Program-made: the position numbers and the translations under genes
The notes under the pieces: generated by a model
The model's input: only the letters and a program-made list of their open reading frames with translations
Told to the model about the DNA's origin: nothing
The model's database searches: none
Source: Flavobacterium aquicola
Lineage (GTDB): Bacteria > Bacteroidota > Bacteroidia > Flavobacteriales > Flavobacteriaceae
Direction: 5' to 3'
Length of the DNA stretch: 64,000 nt
Assembly: GCF_003385115.1 (NCBI RefSeq)
Contig: NZ_QUNI01000002.1
Coordinates: forward strand, 310,001 to 374,000
Shown: positions 16,514-24,864 of the stretch, one piece after another
Layout: each line of letters starts with the position of its first letter
Position numbering within the stretch: the first letter of the stretch is position 1

Positions 16514-17092
16514 ATGGAAAACAATAAAGATTTTTGGAACAGTCAATATCTAGCCAACACATTAGGCTGGGATCTCGGAACAATTTCTCCACCTCTAAAA
16601 AGCTACATTGATACTTTACAAGATAAAAACATTCGAATCTTAATTCCTGGTTGTGGCAATTCCCACGAAGCCGAATATCTATTGGAACAAGGATTTACAA
16701 ATATTACCATTATCGATATTGCTCCATCATTAGTAGAAAAATTAAAAACCAAGTTCAAAAATAATCTTAACATCACTATTGTATTAGGCGATTTTTTTGA
16801 GCATCAGGGTGAATATGATTTAATACTGGAACAAACTTTTTTTTGCGCTCTGCCTCCTGCTATGCGTGAAAATTACGTTTCAAAAATGCATCAGCTTTTA
16901 ATTAATGAAGGAATAATTGCCGGCCTATTATTTAACCGTACATTTGAAAGCGGTCCCCCTTTTGGCGGAAGCCAAGAAGAATATGAAATACTTTTTAAGG
17001 ATTCATTCCATTTTTTAAAAATAAAAGTATGTCAAAATTCTGCCTCACCAAGGGCTGGAACTGAATTGTGGATTGAATTTCAAAAAAAATAA
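16514..17092 (+). CDS. TPMT-like SAM-dependent methyltransferase
   Basis: This 192-residue class I methyltransferase resembles the thiopurine S-methyltransferase family, which methylates thiols and, in bacteria, selenium and tellurium compounds. The start MENNKDFWNSQYLANTLGWDLG matches the family's N-terminal pattern. The SAM site is visible as ILIPGCGNSHEAEYLLEQG with the acidic residue in ITIIDIAP, followed by VLGDFFEH. I prefer the ATG at 16514 because the upstream ATG at 16466 lies in the intergenic repeat. The following small genes sit close by (17103 and 17303), so it belongs to the sulfur operon. Methylation of sulfide or a thiol is plausible, but the substrate is unproven. Confidence 0.85.
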   Translation: MENNKDFWNSQYLANTLGWDLGTISPPLKSYIDTLQDKNIRILIPGCGNSHEAEYLLEQGFTNITIIDIAPSLVEKLKTKFKNNLNITIVLGDFFEHQGEYDLILEQTFFCALPPAMRENYVSKMHQLLINEGIIAGLLFNRTFESGPPFGGSQEEYEILFKDSFHFLKIKVCQNSASPRAGTELWIEFQKK

Positions 17093-17102
17093 ACCCAAAA
17101 GA

Positions 17103-17306
17103 ATGAAAGATTTACTGTTAAGCAACTGGCATGCCATGCGGATTTTCCGCCTGGCTTTTGCCGTATTTCTATTCGTGCAGGCATACAATACGCACGAATG
17201 GTTTTTTATTATCTTTGGATTGTTTTTCTTTTTTCAAGCTCTATTTAATTCGGGCTGCGGACCAAATGGCTGTGCCGTTCCCAAAAATAAATACAATAAA
17301 AAATGA
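17103..17306 (+). CDS. Small Cys-tailed membrane protein
   Basis: This 67-residue protein is mostly one or two hydrophobic helices (RLAFAVFLFVQAY and FFIIFGLFFFFQALF), then a polar tail SGCGPNGCAVPKNKYNKK. The CxxxxC-type pair in the tail could bind metal or form a disulfide or persulfide, but no function is established. I recognise this as a type of short protein often seen beside rhodanese and thioredoxin genes in Bacteroidota, without a family name. Its stop overlaps the thioredoxin ATG by four bases (ATGA), so the two are translationally coupled. Confidence 0.75.
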   Translation: MKDLLLSNWHAMRIFRLAFAVFLFVQAYNTHEWFFIIFGLFFFFQALFNSGCGPNGCAVPKNKYNKK

Positions 17307-17599
17307 GTACTTTCAACGACATAATTCAATCGGAAAAACCAGTATTGGTCGATTTTTTTGCTACATGGTGCGGACCTTGCCAGACATTAGCTCCAATTTT
17401 AAAAGAAGTAAAAAACAATTTGGGTGATCGAGTTTCGATCATCAAAATTGATGTTGACAAAAACCAGCAGATTGCTGCACAATATCAAGTACGCGGCGTT
17501 CCTACGATGATTCTTTTTCAAAACGGAAAACAGTTATGGAGACAGTCTGGAGTATTAAGTACTGCCGATTTAGTTAAAATTATTGTAGAGAAAAGTTAA
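17303..17599 (+). CDS. Thioredoxin
   Basis: This 98-residue thioredoxin has the classic active site Trp22-Cys23-Gly-Pro-Cys26 in FFATWCGPCQ, the buried lysine region KIDVDKN, and the cis-proline loop GVPTMILF. There is no signal peptide, so it is cytoplasmic. It follows the small Cys-tailed membrane protein with a four-base overlap. In this locus it probably reduces persulfides or disulfides made by the rhodanese-type enzymes. It need not be the main cellular thioredoxin. Confidence 0.93.
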   Translation: MSTFNDIIQSEKPVLVDFFATWCGPCQTLAPILKEVKNNLGDRVSIIKIDVDKNQQIAAQYQVRGVPTMILFQNGKQLWRQSGVLSTADLVKIIVEKS

Positions 17600-17664
17600 T
17601 TAATAATGCTTATTCAAAAAAAATAATAATTTTGAATCACTTTAAAATCAAAAATCAATAAAAA

Positions 17665-17841
17665 ATGAAAAACCTAATCACCATTGTAGCAGTAGCTCTT
17701 TTTTCAGCAGGCATGAATGTTAGTGCTCAAGAAACTAAACCTAAAGAAACGACAAAGAAAGAGTGCACTGCCAAAGAAAAAAAAGCATGCGACAAATCTA
17801 AAAAGTCTTGTTGTACTGCAAAATCGACAAAGAAACTGTAA
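17665..17841 (+). CDS. 58-residue exported Lys/Cys-rich peptide
   Basis: This short gene encodes an N-terminal signal peptide (about residues 1-22, ending NVSAQ) and a mature part of about 36 residues rich in lysine and cysteine (KKECTAKEKK, ACDKSKKSCCTAK). Four cysteines lie in 18 residues, two of them adjacent. It starts 65 bases after the thioredoxin stop and is followed by a strong terminator, so it is probably the last gene of the sulfur operon. The composition suggests binding of a metal or of reactive sulfur in the periplasm. No family is recognised. The clean start, signal peptide and terminator argue that it is real. Confidence 0.65.
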   Translation: MKNLITIVAVALFSAGMNVSAQETKPKETTKKECTAKEKKACDKSKKSCCTAKSTKKL

Positions 17842-17866
17842 TGCAATTAATTTATAATGCCCCTAG

Positions 17867-17901
17867 AAGAGTGTTGAAATAATTCGACACTCTTTTTTTT
17901 T
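17867..17901 (+). terminator. Terminator of the sulfur operon
   Basis: The stem agagtgttgaa / ttcgacactct (11 bp, one G-T pair, loop ataa) is followed by nine or ten T residues. Confidence 0.85.
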
Positions 17902-17954
17902 GTGATTTTTCACAGTAAAATCATATGCTCTGTATCATGATGATACCCCAAAAA

Positions 17955-20867
17955 CTATTCTATCGGTAACCATTTATGAATGATAACATCCAGATCATCT
18001 TCGATTATTGGCTTCGAAACATAATCATTCATACCAAACTCTAGACATTTATCTTTTTCACCAACCATAATTCCTGCAGTCAAGGCAATAATTGGTACTT
18101 TATCACCATTTTTAAGAGCCCGGATTTCGCGGGTTGCATCATATCCGTTTTTTATTGGCATTTGAATATCCATTAAAATCAAATCGGGATTATTGATCTC
18201 AAATTGCTCAACCCCTTCCTGACCATCCCGTCCTTCCAGAATAACAGCATTTGGCATAATTCTTTTTACTAACGTTTTTGCTAAAAACATATTAATTTTA
18301 TTGTCTTCTACGATCAATATTCGGAGTATATCTAATTTCTTAGCTTTTCTGACTTTTTGCATTTCATTGACTGCTGTCAATTCTACAAAACTGTCATTTA
18401 TGGGCTGTGCTTTTTTAAATTTTATATAAAAGAAAAAATCACTTCCGTCACCGTATTTACTTTTTAGCTGCAAACTGCTTTTCATTAGTCCCAGCAGTAA
18501 ATTAGAAATTGCCAGACCTAAACCGGTCCCGCCAAATTTTCTCGATGTAGCACTATCTTCCTGAACAAACGAATTGAAAATCTTTTTTTGATTATACTGC
18601 TTAATTCCAATGCCGGTATCTTTTATCGAAAATTTTATTAACGTGTTCTTTTTTCCAGATTTAATTGCCGCAACATCCAATATTATATGACCAAAAGAAG
18701 TGAATTTTAAAGCATTGCTGATTAAATTCACTAATATCTGTTTGAGTCTTATTGAATCTGCGTGAATGTACTGCGGAACACCAGGTTCTATCACTAGAGT
18801 TAAGGTAATATTTTTTAAATTAGCCTGATGCTTAAACAATTCTATTACTTGATGAAGCAGCCTAAAAAAGTCAACATCTTCTAAATGGAGTTCTAATTTC
18901 CCTGATTCAATTTTTGAAAAATCCAAAATATCATTAATAATTTCCATCAATGAATTGGCAGAAACATTCACTGTCGACATATACTCCAATTGATTTGTCC
19001 CGAGTTCAGTTTTCATCAATAAATCAGTAAAACCCACAATTCCATTTAATGGTGTTCGGATTTCGTGACTCATATTAGACAAAAAATCTGATTTGGCTTT
19101 ATTGGCTTCTTCTGCCTGAATTTTAGCTTTTTTAAGTTCTTTATTGGTCTGCTTTAATTTCTCGTTTATTTCTTCATTTTCATTGTACTTTATGTATAGA
19201 TCTTTTTCACTGCTTTCTGCCTTTTCTTTAGCTCTGATTAATTCTAATTCTAATAATTTGTGCTCGGTAATATCCCGGATAGTTCCCAAAACAACCAAAG
19301 GTTTATTTTCTTCATCCCATTTTAAGTTCCCAATTCCATGTACCCAGCGTTCTTTTTTATCGTTAACTCTTATGATTTTATATTCCCTGTCAAATTGTTT
19401 TCTTTTACCAAGCACCTCTTCTTGGAAATAAACAGCTAAACTCTCCCTCCAGTCTGGATGTACTAATGAGGTCCAGCTTGCTTCATCCAGATCATAATCT
19501 GCATCAATACCTAAAATACTATCCAGTAAATCAGTACGTGTCCATTTTCCAGTGGACATATTGATACTGTAAGTTCCTATTTGAGCAATGTTTTGAGTTT
19601 CTTTCAAAAACAGTTCGCTTTCTTTGAGCTTTTCTTCTGCTTTTTCTCTTTCGGTCACATCTTTTACAAATAATAAAATTTGCTTTTCTGAAAGTTTAAC
19701 AGCATCAATTGACCAGCGGTGAATGGTACCATTTTTATGTATAAATGGCAATGTATCATTTGAAGTTTCTTTTAAAGAAAGTGTTCTAAAAATAGATTCA
19801 ATATTTTCTAAAAAATCCGATGGTGTTATATCAATTAAAGATTTTTTTAATAATTTGTTTTTTGAATATCCCGTTATTTTGGATGCGGCTGGATTCACTT
19901 CTAGAAAATATCCTTCTTTATTAACTACCAAAACTCCATCGGGTGCATTTTCTACGTAGTTTCTAAATTTAGCATTACTTCTCTGTTCACGCTCTTTATC
20001 TCTGATGATCTCAACTTCTTTTTCTTTTGCCTGAATTTCACTTTCTATTCGTTTTTTCTCTGTAATATCTTGTGCTATTCCTTGTATACGTATAACTTCC
20101 CCTGTATCGTTTAATATGGGAATTCCCGTTCCGTAAACCCATTTAAATCTTTTGTCTGGAAATAAAATTTTATGTGTTGCTTCATAAGCCTGTTTATCTT
20201 GTATGCATTTATTTATCCTGATCCTTATTAATTCTTTATCTGCCTGGGTGAAGTACTTCAAATAAATATCAAATAAATGAGCTGTAGGTTTATCCTCCAT
20301 TTCAAAAATACGATACAACTCGTTAGACCAAATTAAATCTTTATTTATAACATTCAATTCCCAGCTTCCAATTTTTGCAATTTTTTGAGCATCATTAAGC
20401 AAGCCTTCATTCGCAGATAACTGTTCTTGAATCTTTCTAATTTCAGTAATATCCCTTCCTATTGAATAAATCAGATTATCGGATGGATTTATAATAGAAG
20501 TCCATTGCACAGTAATGGGCTCACCCTTTTTTGTAATAATTCGATTTTCATAAATTATGGTTGTTTTATCCCTTAGAAGCCCTAAAATCGCTTCCTCAGT
20601 TTTGGGAAAATCTTCTGGGTGAATATATCGGGCAAAGTCATTCAGAAGCAATTCCCGCTTGGAATAACCTAATTTTTTAATGAATACAAGATTAAAATCA
20701 GTGAGATTTCGATTTAAATCTGAAATACAAATAAAATCTGAGGTTTCCCGAGTGAAAAACTCAAAATTTGCGATTGAATTTATTTTCTTTTGCAACAGCA
20801 AAATTGTGCGTTCTTGCTTTTTTATTTTTTGTAACAATTCTTCAACAGATGGTAATTTTTCTTTCAT
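17955..20867 (-). CDS. Multi-PAS hybrid sensor histidine kinase/response regulator (970 aa)
   Basis: This is a cytoplasmic signalling kinase; no membrane segment or signal peptide is visible. In order: a short N-terminal coiled coil (1-30), four PAS/PAC units (about 33-150, 155-280, 295-415, 420-545, each ending in a DIT/DVT motif such as GRDITEIRK), a coiled coil (about 550-590), HisKA with His601 in [12 protein letters not shown], HATPase_c (about 710-830, with DTGIGI and [10 protein letters not shown]), and a receiver domain with Asp900 in LMDIQMP and KP in YVSKPI. There is no HPt domain, so phosphotransfer needs a separate partner. It is a close paralogue of the 671-residue kinase just upstream but with two extra PAS units. 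Signal and output are unknown. Confidence 0.93.
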   Translation of the reverse strand: MKEKLPSVEELLQKIKKQERTILLLQKKINSIANFEFFTRETSDFICISDLNRNLTDFNLVFIKKLGYSKRELLLNDFARYIHPEDFPKTEEAILGLLRDKTTIIYENRIITKKGEPITVQWTSIINPSDNLIYSIGRDITEIRKIQEQLSANEGLLNDAQKIAKIGSWELNVINKDLIWSNELYRIFEMEDKPTAHLFDIYLKYFTQADKELIRIRINKCIQDKQAYEATHKILFPDKRFKWVYGTGIPILNDTGEVIRIQGIAQDITEKKRIESEIQAKEKEVEIIRDKEREQRSNAKFRNYVENAPDGVLVVNKEGYFLEVNPAASKITGYSKNKLLKKSLIDITPSDFLENIESIFRTLSLKETSNDTLPFIHKNGTIHRWSIDAVKLSEKQILLFVKDVTEREKAEEKLKESELFLKETQNIAQIGTYSINMSTGKWTRTDLLDSILGIDADYDLDEASWTSLVHPDWRESLAVYFQEEVLGKRKQFDREYKIIRVNDKKERWVHGIGNLKWDEENKPLVVLGTIRDITEHKLLELELIRAKEKAESSEKDLYIKYNENEEINEKLKQTNKELKKAKIQAEEANKAKSDFLSNMSHEIRTPLNGIVGFTDLLMKTELGTNQLEYMSTVNVSANSLMEIINDILDFSKIESGKLELHLEDVDFFRLLHQVIELFKHQANLKNITLTLVIEPGVPQYIHADSIRLKQILVNLISNALKFTSFGHIILDVAAIKSGKKNTLIKFSIKDTGIGIKQYNQKKIFNSFVQEDSATSRKFGGTGLGLAISNLLLGLMKSSLQLKSKYGDGSDFFFYIKFKKAQPINDSFVELTAVNEMQKVRKAKKLDILRILIVEDNKINMFLAKTLVKRIMPNAVILEGRDGQEGVEQFEINNPDLILMDIQMPIKNGYDATREIRALKNGDKVPIIALTAGIMVGEKDKCLEFGMNDYVSKPIIEDDLDVIIHKWLPIE

Positions 20868-21188
20868 ATCTGCAAAATATATTAGTTATGTAATCATAAA
20901 CAAAATCGCTTTTCTATTGGAATAAGAATTAATTAGAATTGGGCTGTATCTTTAAATAATACAATACCTCACTAATAAGCAAAAGCTAATTTGAGATAGC
21001 AGAAAAAATTTTGTAGAAGTTGGGAAACTAAAGATATAAAATTTATTTGAAAAAACATATTAACTAGAAAAACCAGTTAAAAACGTATCTTATTGAGGAG
21101 GATGAAAAAATGCAGTTTACAAAAGAATATAAATAGTGGATGCTTTATGAAGAATAGCATTTAGTACGATTTAAAGAAATTTTCTGGT
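20868..21188. other. Spacer between the two hybrid kinases
   Basis: This is 321 bases of AT-rich DNA with no open frame, terminator or repeat that I can support. It must contain the promoter of the 970-residue kinase unless the kinases are co-transcribed. No clear TAnnTTTG box was found. Confidence 0.5.
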
Positions 21189-23204
21189 TTATTTCTTTAA
21201 CCATTTGTGCATTATATTTTCCAAATCGGTTTGTATGATCGGCTTGGTAATATAATCGGACATTCCGTGCTCGATACACTTCTCTTTCTCCCCGTTTAAC
21301 ACTCCTGCGGTCAAAGCAATTACTGGAATATGCGTGATGGCTTTGGATTTTCTAATAGCCGATGTAGCATCATAACCATTTTGAATAGGCATCTGAATGT
21401 CCATAAAAATAAGATCGGGAAGTTCAATTTCGGATAAAACAACCGCGTCATATCCATTTGCGGCTTCAATTATCGTACAATTTGCCACAAGCTTTTTCAC
21501 TAGTGTTTTAGCCAAAAGCATATTTATTTTATTGTCTTCGGCAATTAATATTTTGTAATTCTCTTGTGAATTGAAAAAATTTGAAACTCTGCTTCCATCT
21601 AAATTCATTTCAAAATCTAAAATAGCTGCCTTTTGATTAATTTTATTAGAAGAAATAACAAAAAAGAATTCACTTCCTGTTCCATAAAAGCTATTTAGTT
21701 TTAGCTCGCTGTTTTTTAACGCTAAAAGCTGGCTGGAAATAGCTAATCCTAAACCAGTTCCTCCATATCTTCTGGTAGTAGTATTATCTGCTTGAATAAA
21801 AGATTGAAAAATTTTCTTTTGATTTTGAATCTTAATACCGATTCCCGTATCAATTACCGAAAATTTAATCTTAGATATTTCTGCATCAGCTTCAACTTGT
21901 GCTATATTTAATTTAATATGCCCAGAAAAAGTAAACTTCATTGCATTACTCAACAAATTAACCAATATCTGCTTCAAACGGAAAGAATCTCCTTTTATAT
22001 ATTGTGGTACATCTTGACCAATATGAAGCATTAAATCAATTTTTTTATGATTTGCTTCGTATTTAAATAAATTTATAATCTGATTTGACAATTCGTACAA
22101 ATCAATTTCTTCAGAAATCAATTCCAGCTTCCCGGATTCTATTTTAGAAAAGTCGAGAATGTTGTTGATGATTTCCATTAATATATTGGCAGATTCATTA
22201 ACGGTTGTAAGATACTCTAACTGATCTTTATCAAATTTGGTTTTCAGCAGCAAATCTGTAAAACCTACAATTCCATTAAGAGGTGTACGAATCTCATGAC
22301 TCATATTTGCCAGAAAATCAGATTTTGCTTTATTTGAAGCTTCTGCTTTTTCTTTTGCTTTTATAGTCTCATCAATTTGTTTTTTTTGGGTAATATCCTG
22401 AACAACTCCTTTCAGAGCAATCACATTTTTATTATCATCAATCACGGGAACTCCAGTACAAAAAACCCATTTTACAGTTTGGTTAGGCAATACAATTTGA
22501 TGCTCCATTTCATAAGGCACACTGTTTGCAATTGTCTTATTAATATTCATTCTTAATACTTCAGCATCTTTGGGCAAAAAACAAGCTAAGTAATTCCCGT
22601 AAAGCTCTGTATCATTTGGTATTTTTTTAAATTCGAAAATCTCGTACAATTCGTTGGACCAGTTTAATTCCTGAGTTATTAAACTAAAATCCCAACTTCC
22701 TATTTTTGCAATTTTTTGCGCTTCATTCAGAGATTTTTCACTGGATAATAGTTTCTCCTGTGTTTTTCTAATATCAGTAATGTCCCTAGCAATCGAATAT
22801 ACTAAGTTATTGGAATGATTTAAATTGGATTTCCATTGCAGAATAACGATTTCACCATTTTTTTTAACATATCTGTTTTCAAAATCAACTACTGGGGAAT
22901 TTTTTGGTAACAATGTCAATACAGATGAAGTCTTTTCCAGATCATCAGGATGAATAAATTCAAAAAATGGTTTCGATAATAATTCTTCTTTTGAATATCC
23001 CAGCACATTAACAAAAGAGTCATTAACCATTTTAAAATAAGCATCATTACCTACAATGCATGCTAAATCAGGAGAATTTTTTATAAAATACTCAAAATTG
23101 ATTTTATCCTCCTTTTCGTTATGTAACGCTTTTATCAGCAGTTCCTGCTCCTCAACTTTTTTAAGAAGCTCTTCATAGCTAAACTCTTGCATTGACTTTT
23201 CCAT
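21189..23204 (-). CDS. PAS hybrid sensor histidine kinase/response regulator (671 aa)
   Basis: This is a cytoplasmic hybrid kinase with a coiled-coil start (1-35), two PAS/PAC units (about 38-155 and 160-285), HisKA with His303 in [12 protein letters not shown], HATPase_c (about 400-515), and a receiver domain with Asp602 in FMDIQMP. Its domains align with the 970-residue kinase downstream over the N-terminal coil, PAS1, PAS2 and the whole kinase-receiver part; the downstream copy has two more PAS units between them. The pair looks like a tandem duplication followed by gain or loss of PAS units. No HPt domain or DNA-binding regulator is encoded next to them. Confidence 0.93.
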   Translation of the reverse strand: MEKSMQEFSYEELLKKVEEQELLIKALHNEKEDKINFEYFIKNSPDLACIVGNDAYFKMVNDSFVNVLGYSKEELLSKPFFEFIHPDDLEKTSSVLTLLPKNSPVVDFENRYVKKNGEIVILQWKSNLNHSNNLVYSIARDITDIRKTQEKLLSSEKSLNEAQKIAKIGSWDFSLITQELNWSNELYEIFEFKKIPNDTELYGNYLACFLPKDAEVLRMNINKTIANSVPYEMEHQIVLPNQTVKWVFCTGVPVIDDNKNVIALKGVVQDITQKKQIDETIKAKEKAEASNKAKSDFLANMSHEIRTPLNGIVGFTDLLLKTKFDKDQLEYLTTVNESANILMEIINNILDFSKIESGKLELISEEIDLYELSNQIINLFKYEANHKKIDLMLHIGQDVPQYIKGDSFRLKQILVNLLSNAMKFTFSGHIKLNIAQVEADAEISKIKFSVIDTGIGIKIQNQKKIFQSFIQADNTTTRRYGGTGLGLAISSQLLALKNSELKLNSFYGTGSEFFFVISSNKINQKAAILDFEMNLDGSRVSNFFNSQENYKILIAEDNKINMLLAKTLVKKLVANCTIIEAANGYDAVVLSEIELPDLIFMDIQMPIQNGYDATSAIRKSKAITHIPVIALTAGVLNGEKEKCIEHGMSDYITKPIIQTDLENIMHKWLKK

Positions 23205-23411
23205 AACCCGACTTTAAAATATTGCAACTTGAATGTCTCTTTTTTTTTATAAATATAATATAGTCTGACAAATAAAAAAACACCAAAATGTTAAAAGAGA
23301 AAAAACCGCCAATTTTTTGCTGATAAAATACTCTTTTAATCATTTTGATGCTTTATTTGATAATCATAAGGTTAACTATTTTAAAAAGCCATCTGTTTTG
23401 CTTAAATAATT

Positions 23412-23981
23412 TTAAGCTTCTATTTTGTCCTCTTCGAGAGCAGTTTCGAATTCCATCGGATCTTCAAAATCAGATTCTTTTATTATTTCGGGTTTAGAGT
23501 TTTTGCGCGCATTAAACTTTTCTAAATCTTCCAATTCCCCATCTTCACCTGAAAAATATGGAAAAACATCCATAATAGGAGATTCTGAAATAGCAGGAAT
23601 TGCATATTCGCCCATAGTAGTTTTCATTACATGAACGGTATTATCATATGCTTCCCTTACATCATTAGCTTGAATTAATAGATACATATTGGATTTTCTT
23701 TCTTTCCCGCTTTCTTCATCATAAGCCATTAAGGAAACTTTGGATTTAAACCAGCGATCCGTGTTTTCAAAAGGATGAATTTCTGCATAATTGGCCATTT
23801 TTATATTAGTGATTTTAAATTCCTCACTAATATAAGCCGACATTTCTTCGGTAATTCTGCTTTCTGCTTCTGTATATGACAACGCATCTACCAGATAAGG
23901 CTCTGTTGTAACCTTTTGTGTTCCTGTTGCTTCATCAGTTTTTCTGTATTTAATTTTGCATTCGTACCAAATTGTGCTCAT
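23412..23981 (-). CDS. DUF4494 domain protein
   Basis: This 189-residue protein belongs to a family typical of Bacteroidota (DUF4494). The family pattern is visible in the start STIWYECKIKYRK, EPYLVDALSYTEAESRI near residue 27, and DRWFKSKVSLMAYDEESGKERK near residue 75. The C-terminal 40 residues are acidic and probably disordered. It has no signal peptide or membrane segment. The biological role is unknown. A TATCTTTG box lies about 20 bases upstream of the start. Confidence 0.88.
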   Translation of the reverse strand: MSTIWYECKIKYRKTDEATGTQKVTTEPYLVDALSYTEAESRITEEMSAYISEEFKITNIKMANYAEIHPFENTDRWFKSKVSLMAYDEESGKERKSNMYLLIQANDVREAYDNTVHVMKTTMGEYAIPAISESPIMDVFPYFSGEDGELEDLEKFNARKNSKPEIIKESDFEDPMEFETALEEDKIEA

Positions 23982-24001
23982 ATATCTGTTTTTAAGGATG
24001 C

Positions 24002-24009
24002 CAAAGATA
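24002..24009 (-). promoter_or_regulatory. -7 box of the DUF4494 gene promoter
   Basis: The minus strand reads TATCTTTG, matching TAnnTTTG, 20 bases before the start codon at 23981. Confidence 0.55.
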
Positions 24010-24182
24010 GATTTTAAAGAAAAAATAAAATCTAATTCTCAAAATAGATATTCACAATTTATTTATTCATTGTAAATCAGAAAATTATACATCTATTAAC
24101 ACTTCCTAAAATTGGTTTAGGTAATTTTATACACCATATAAATTTGCTTTTAAATACGTTAAAATAATGTTAAAACAAAACT

Positions 24183-24211
24183 AAACAAGTGTTTAATTTA
24201 AACAAGTGTTT
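24183..24211 (+). promoter_or_regulatory. Tandem TetR operator sites
   Basis: Two copies of AAACAAGTGTTTAATTT lie head to tail with a 17-base period. Each contains the dyad AAACA-AG-TGTTT. They sit immediately upstream of, and run into, the -7 box of the TetR gene, the expected layout for an autorepressed operon. Confidence 0.85.
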
Positions 24212-24218
24212 AATTTTG
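24211..24218 (+). promoter_or_regulatory. -7 box of the TetR-efflux operon
   Basis: TAATTTTG matches TAnnTTTG, 20 bases before the GTG start at 24238. It overlaps the end of the second operator dyad. Confidence 0.7.
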
Positions 24219-24237
24219 CACTATTAAATATAAAACA

Positions 24238-24864
24238 GTGGAAAACGATTTAAACGAAAAACAAATTCAGATTTTGCAGGTAGCAGAGACGCTCTTTGCC
24301 GAAAAGGGATTTGATGGCACTTCGATTCGGGATATTTCGAAAGAAGCAAAAATCAACGTGGCCATGGTTTCTTATTATTTTGGCAGTAAGGAAAAGCTAC
24401 TGGAGTCTTTGGTATTATATAAAACTTCAGGGCTTAAGGAACTTCTAATCGATTTAATAGAAGAAGAACTGGAGCCAGTCCAAAAAATTTACAAATTAAT
24501 TGACCTCTATGTCAATCGGCTTAACTGCAACAAAGGAATTTACCGAATTTTACATTTTGAATTAGCCTCTAAAAAACGAGTTTTAGAATTGGAATCTTTT
24601 TCAGATATAAAAAAGGCGAATCTAAAATCGCTGGAAATTATAATTAAAGAAGGTCAAGCCAAAGGAGTTTTTAGAAAAGATGTCACAATCGAACTTCTAA
24701 CACCCACTATTCTAGGTACTTATTTTCATTTCCAGATGAACAAACCTTTTTTTGAAGTAATTTTAGGTCTAAATACAGAAGAAGAATACAATAATTATAT
24801 ACATACAACTCTAACAATGCACATTCAACAAACCATTAAAGCCCTCTTAACATATGAAAGTTAG
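24238..24864 (+). CDS. TetR/AcrR-family repressor of the efflux operon
   Basis: This 208-residue regulator has an N-terminal TetR helix-turn-helix (about residues 8-55: ILQVAETLFAEKGFDGTSIRDISKEAKINVAMVSYYFGSKEKLL), an exact fit to the family signature. The C-terminal part would bind the inducer and mediate dimerisation. The start is GTG; no in-frame ATG lies nearby, and the -7 box sits 20 bases upstream. Its 3' end overlaps the TolC-type gene by 11 bases, so it is the first gene of a four-gene operon. The tandem operators over its promoter imply autorepression and induction by an exported compound. Confidence 0.93.
   Translation: MENDLNEKQIQILQVAETLFAEKGFDGTSIRDISKEAKINVAMVSYYFGSKEKLLESLVLYKTSGLKELLIDLIEEELEPVQKIYKLIDLYVNRLNCNKGIYRILHFELASKKRVLELESFSDIKKANLKSLEIIIKEGQAKGVFRKDVTIELLTPTILGTYFHFQMNKPFFEVILGLNTEEEYNNYIHTTLTMHIQQTIKALLTYES

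Noticed and set aside
24183..24216. Direct repeat as an att site or duplication scar
   Set aside because: The unit is a dyad placed exactly at a TetR promoter, so an operator explains it better.
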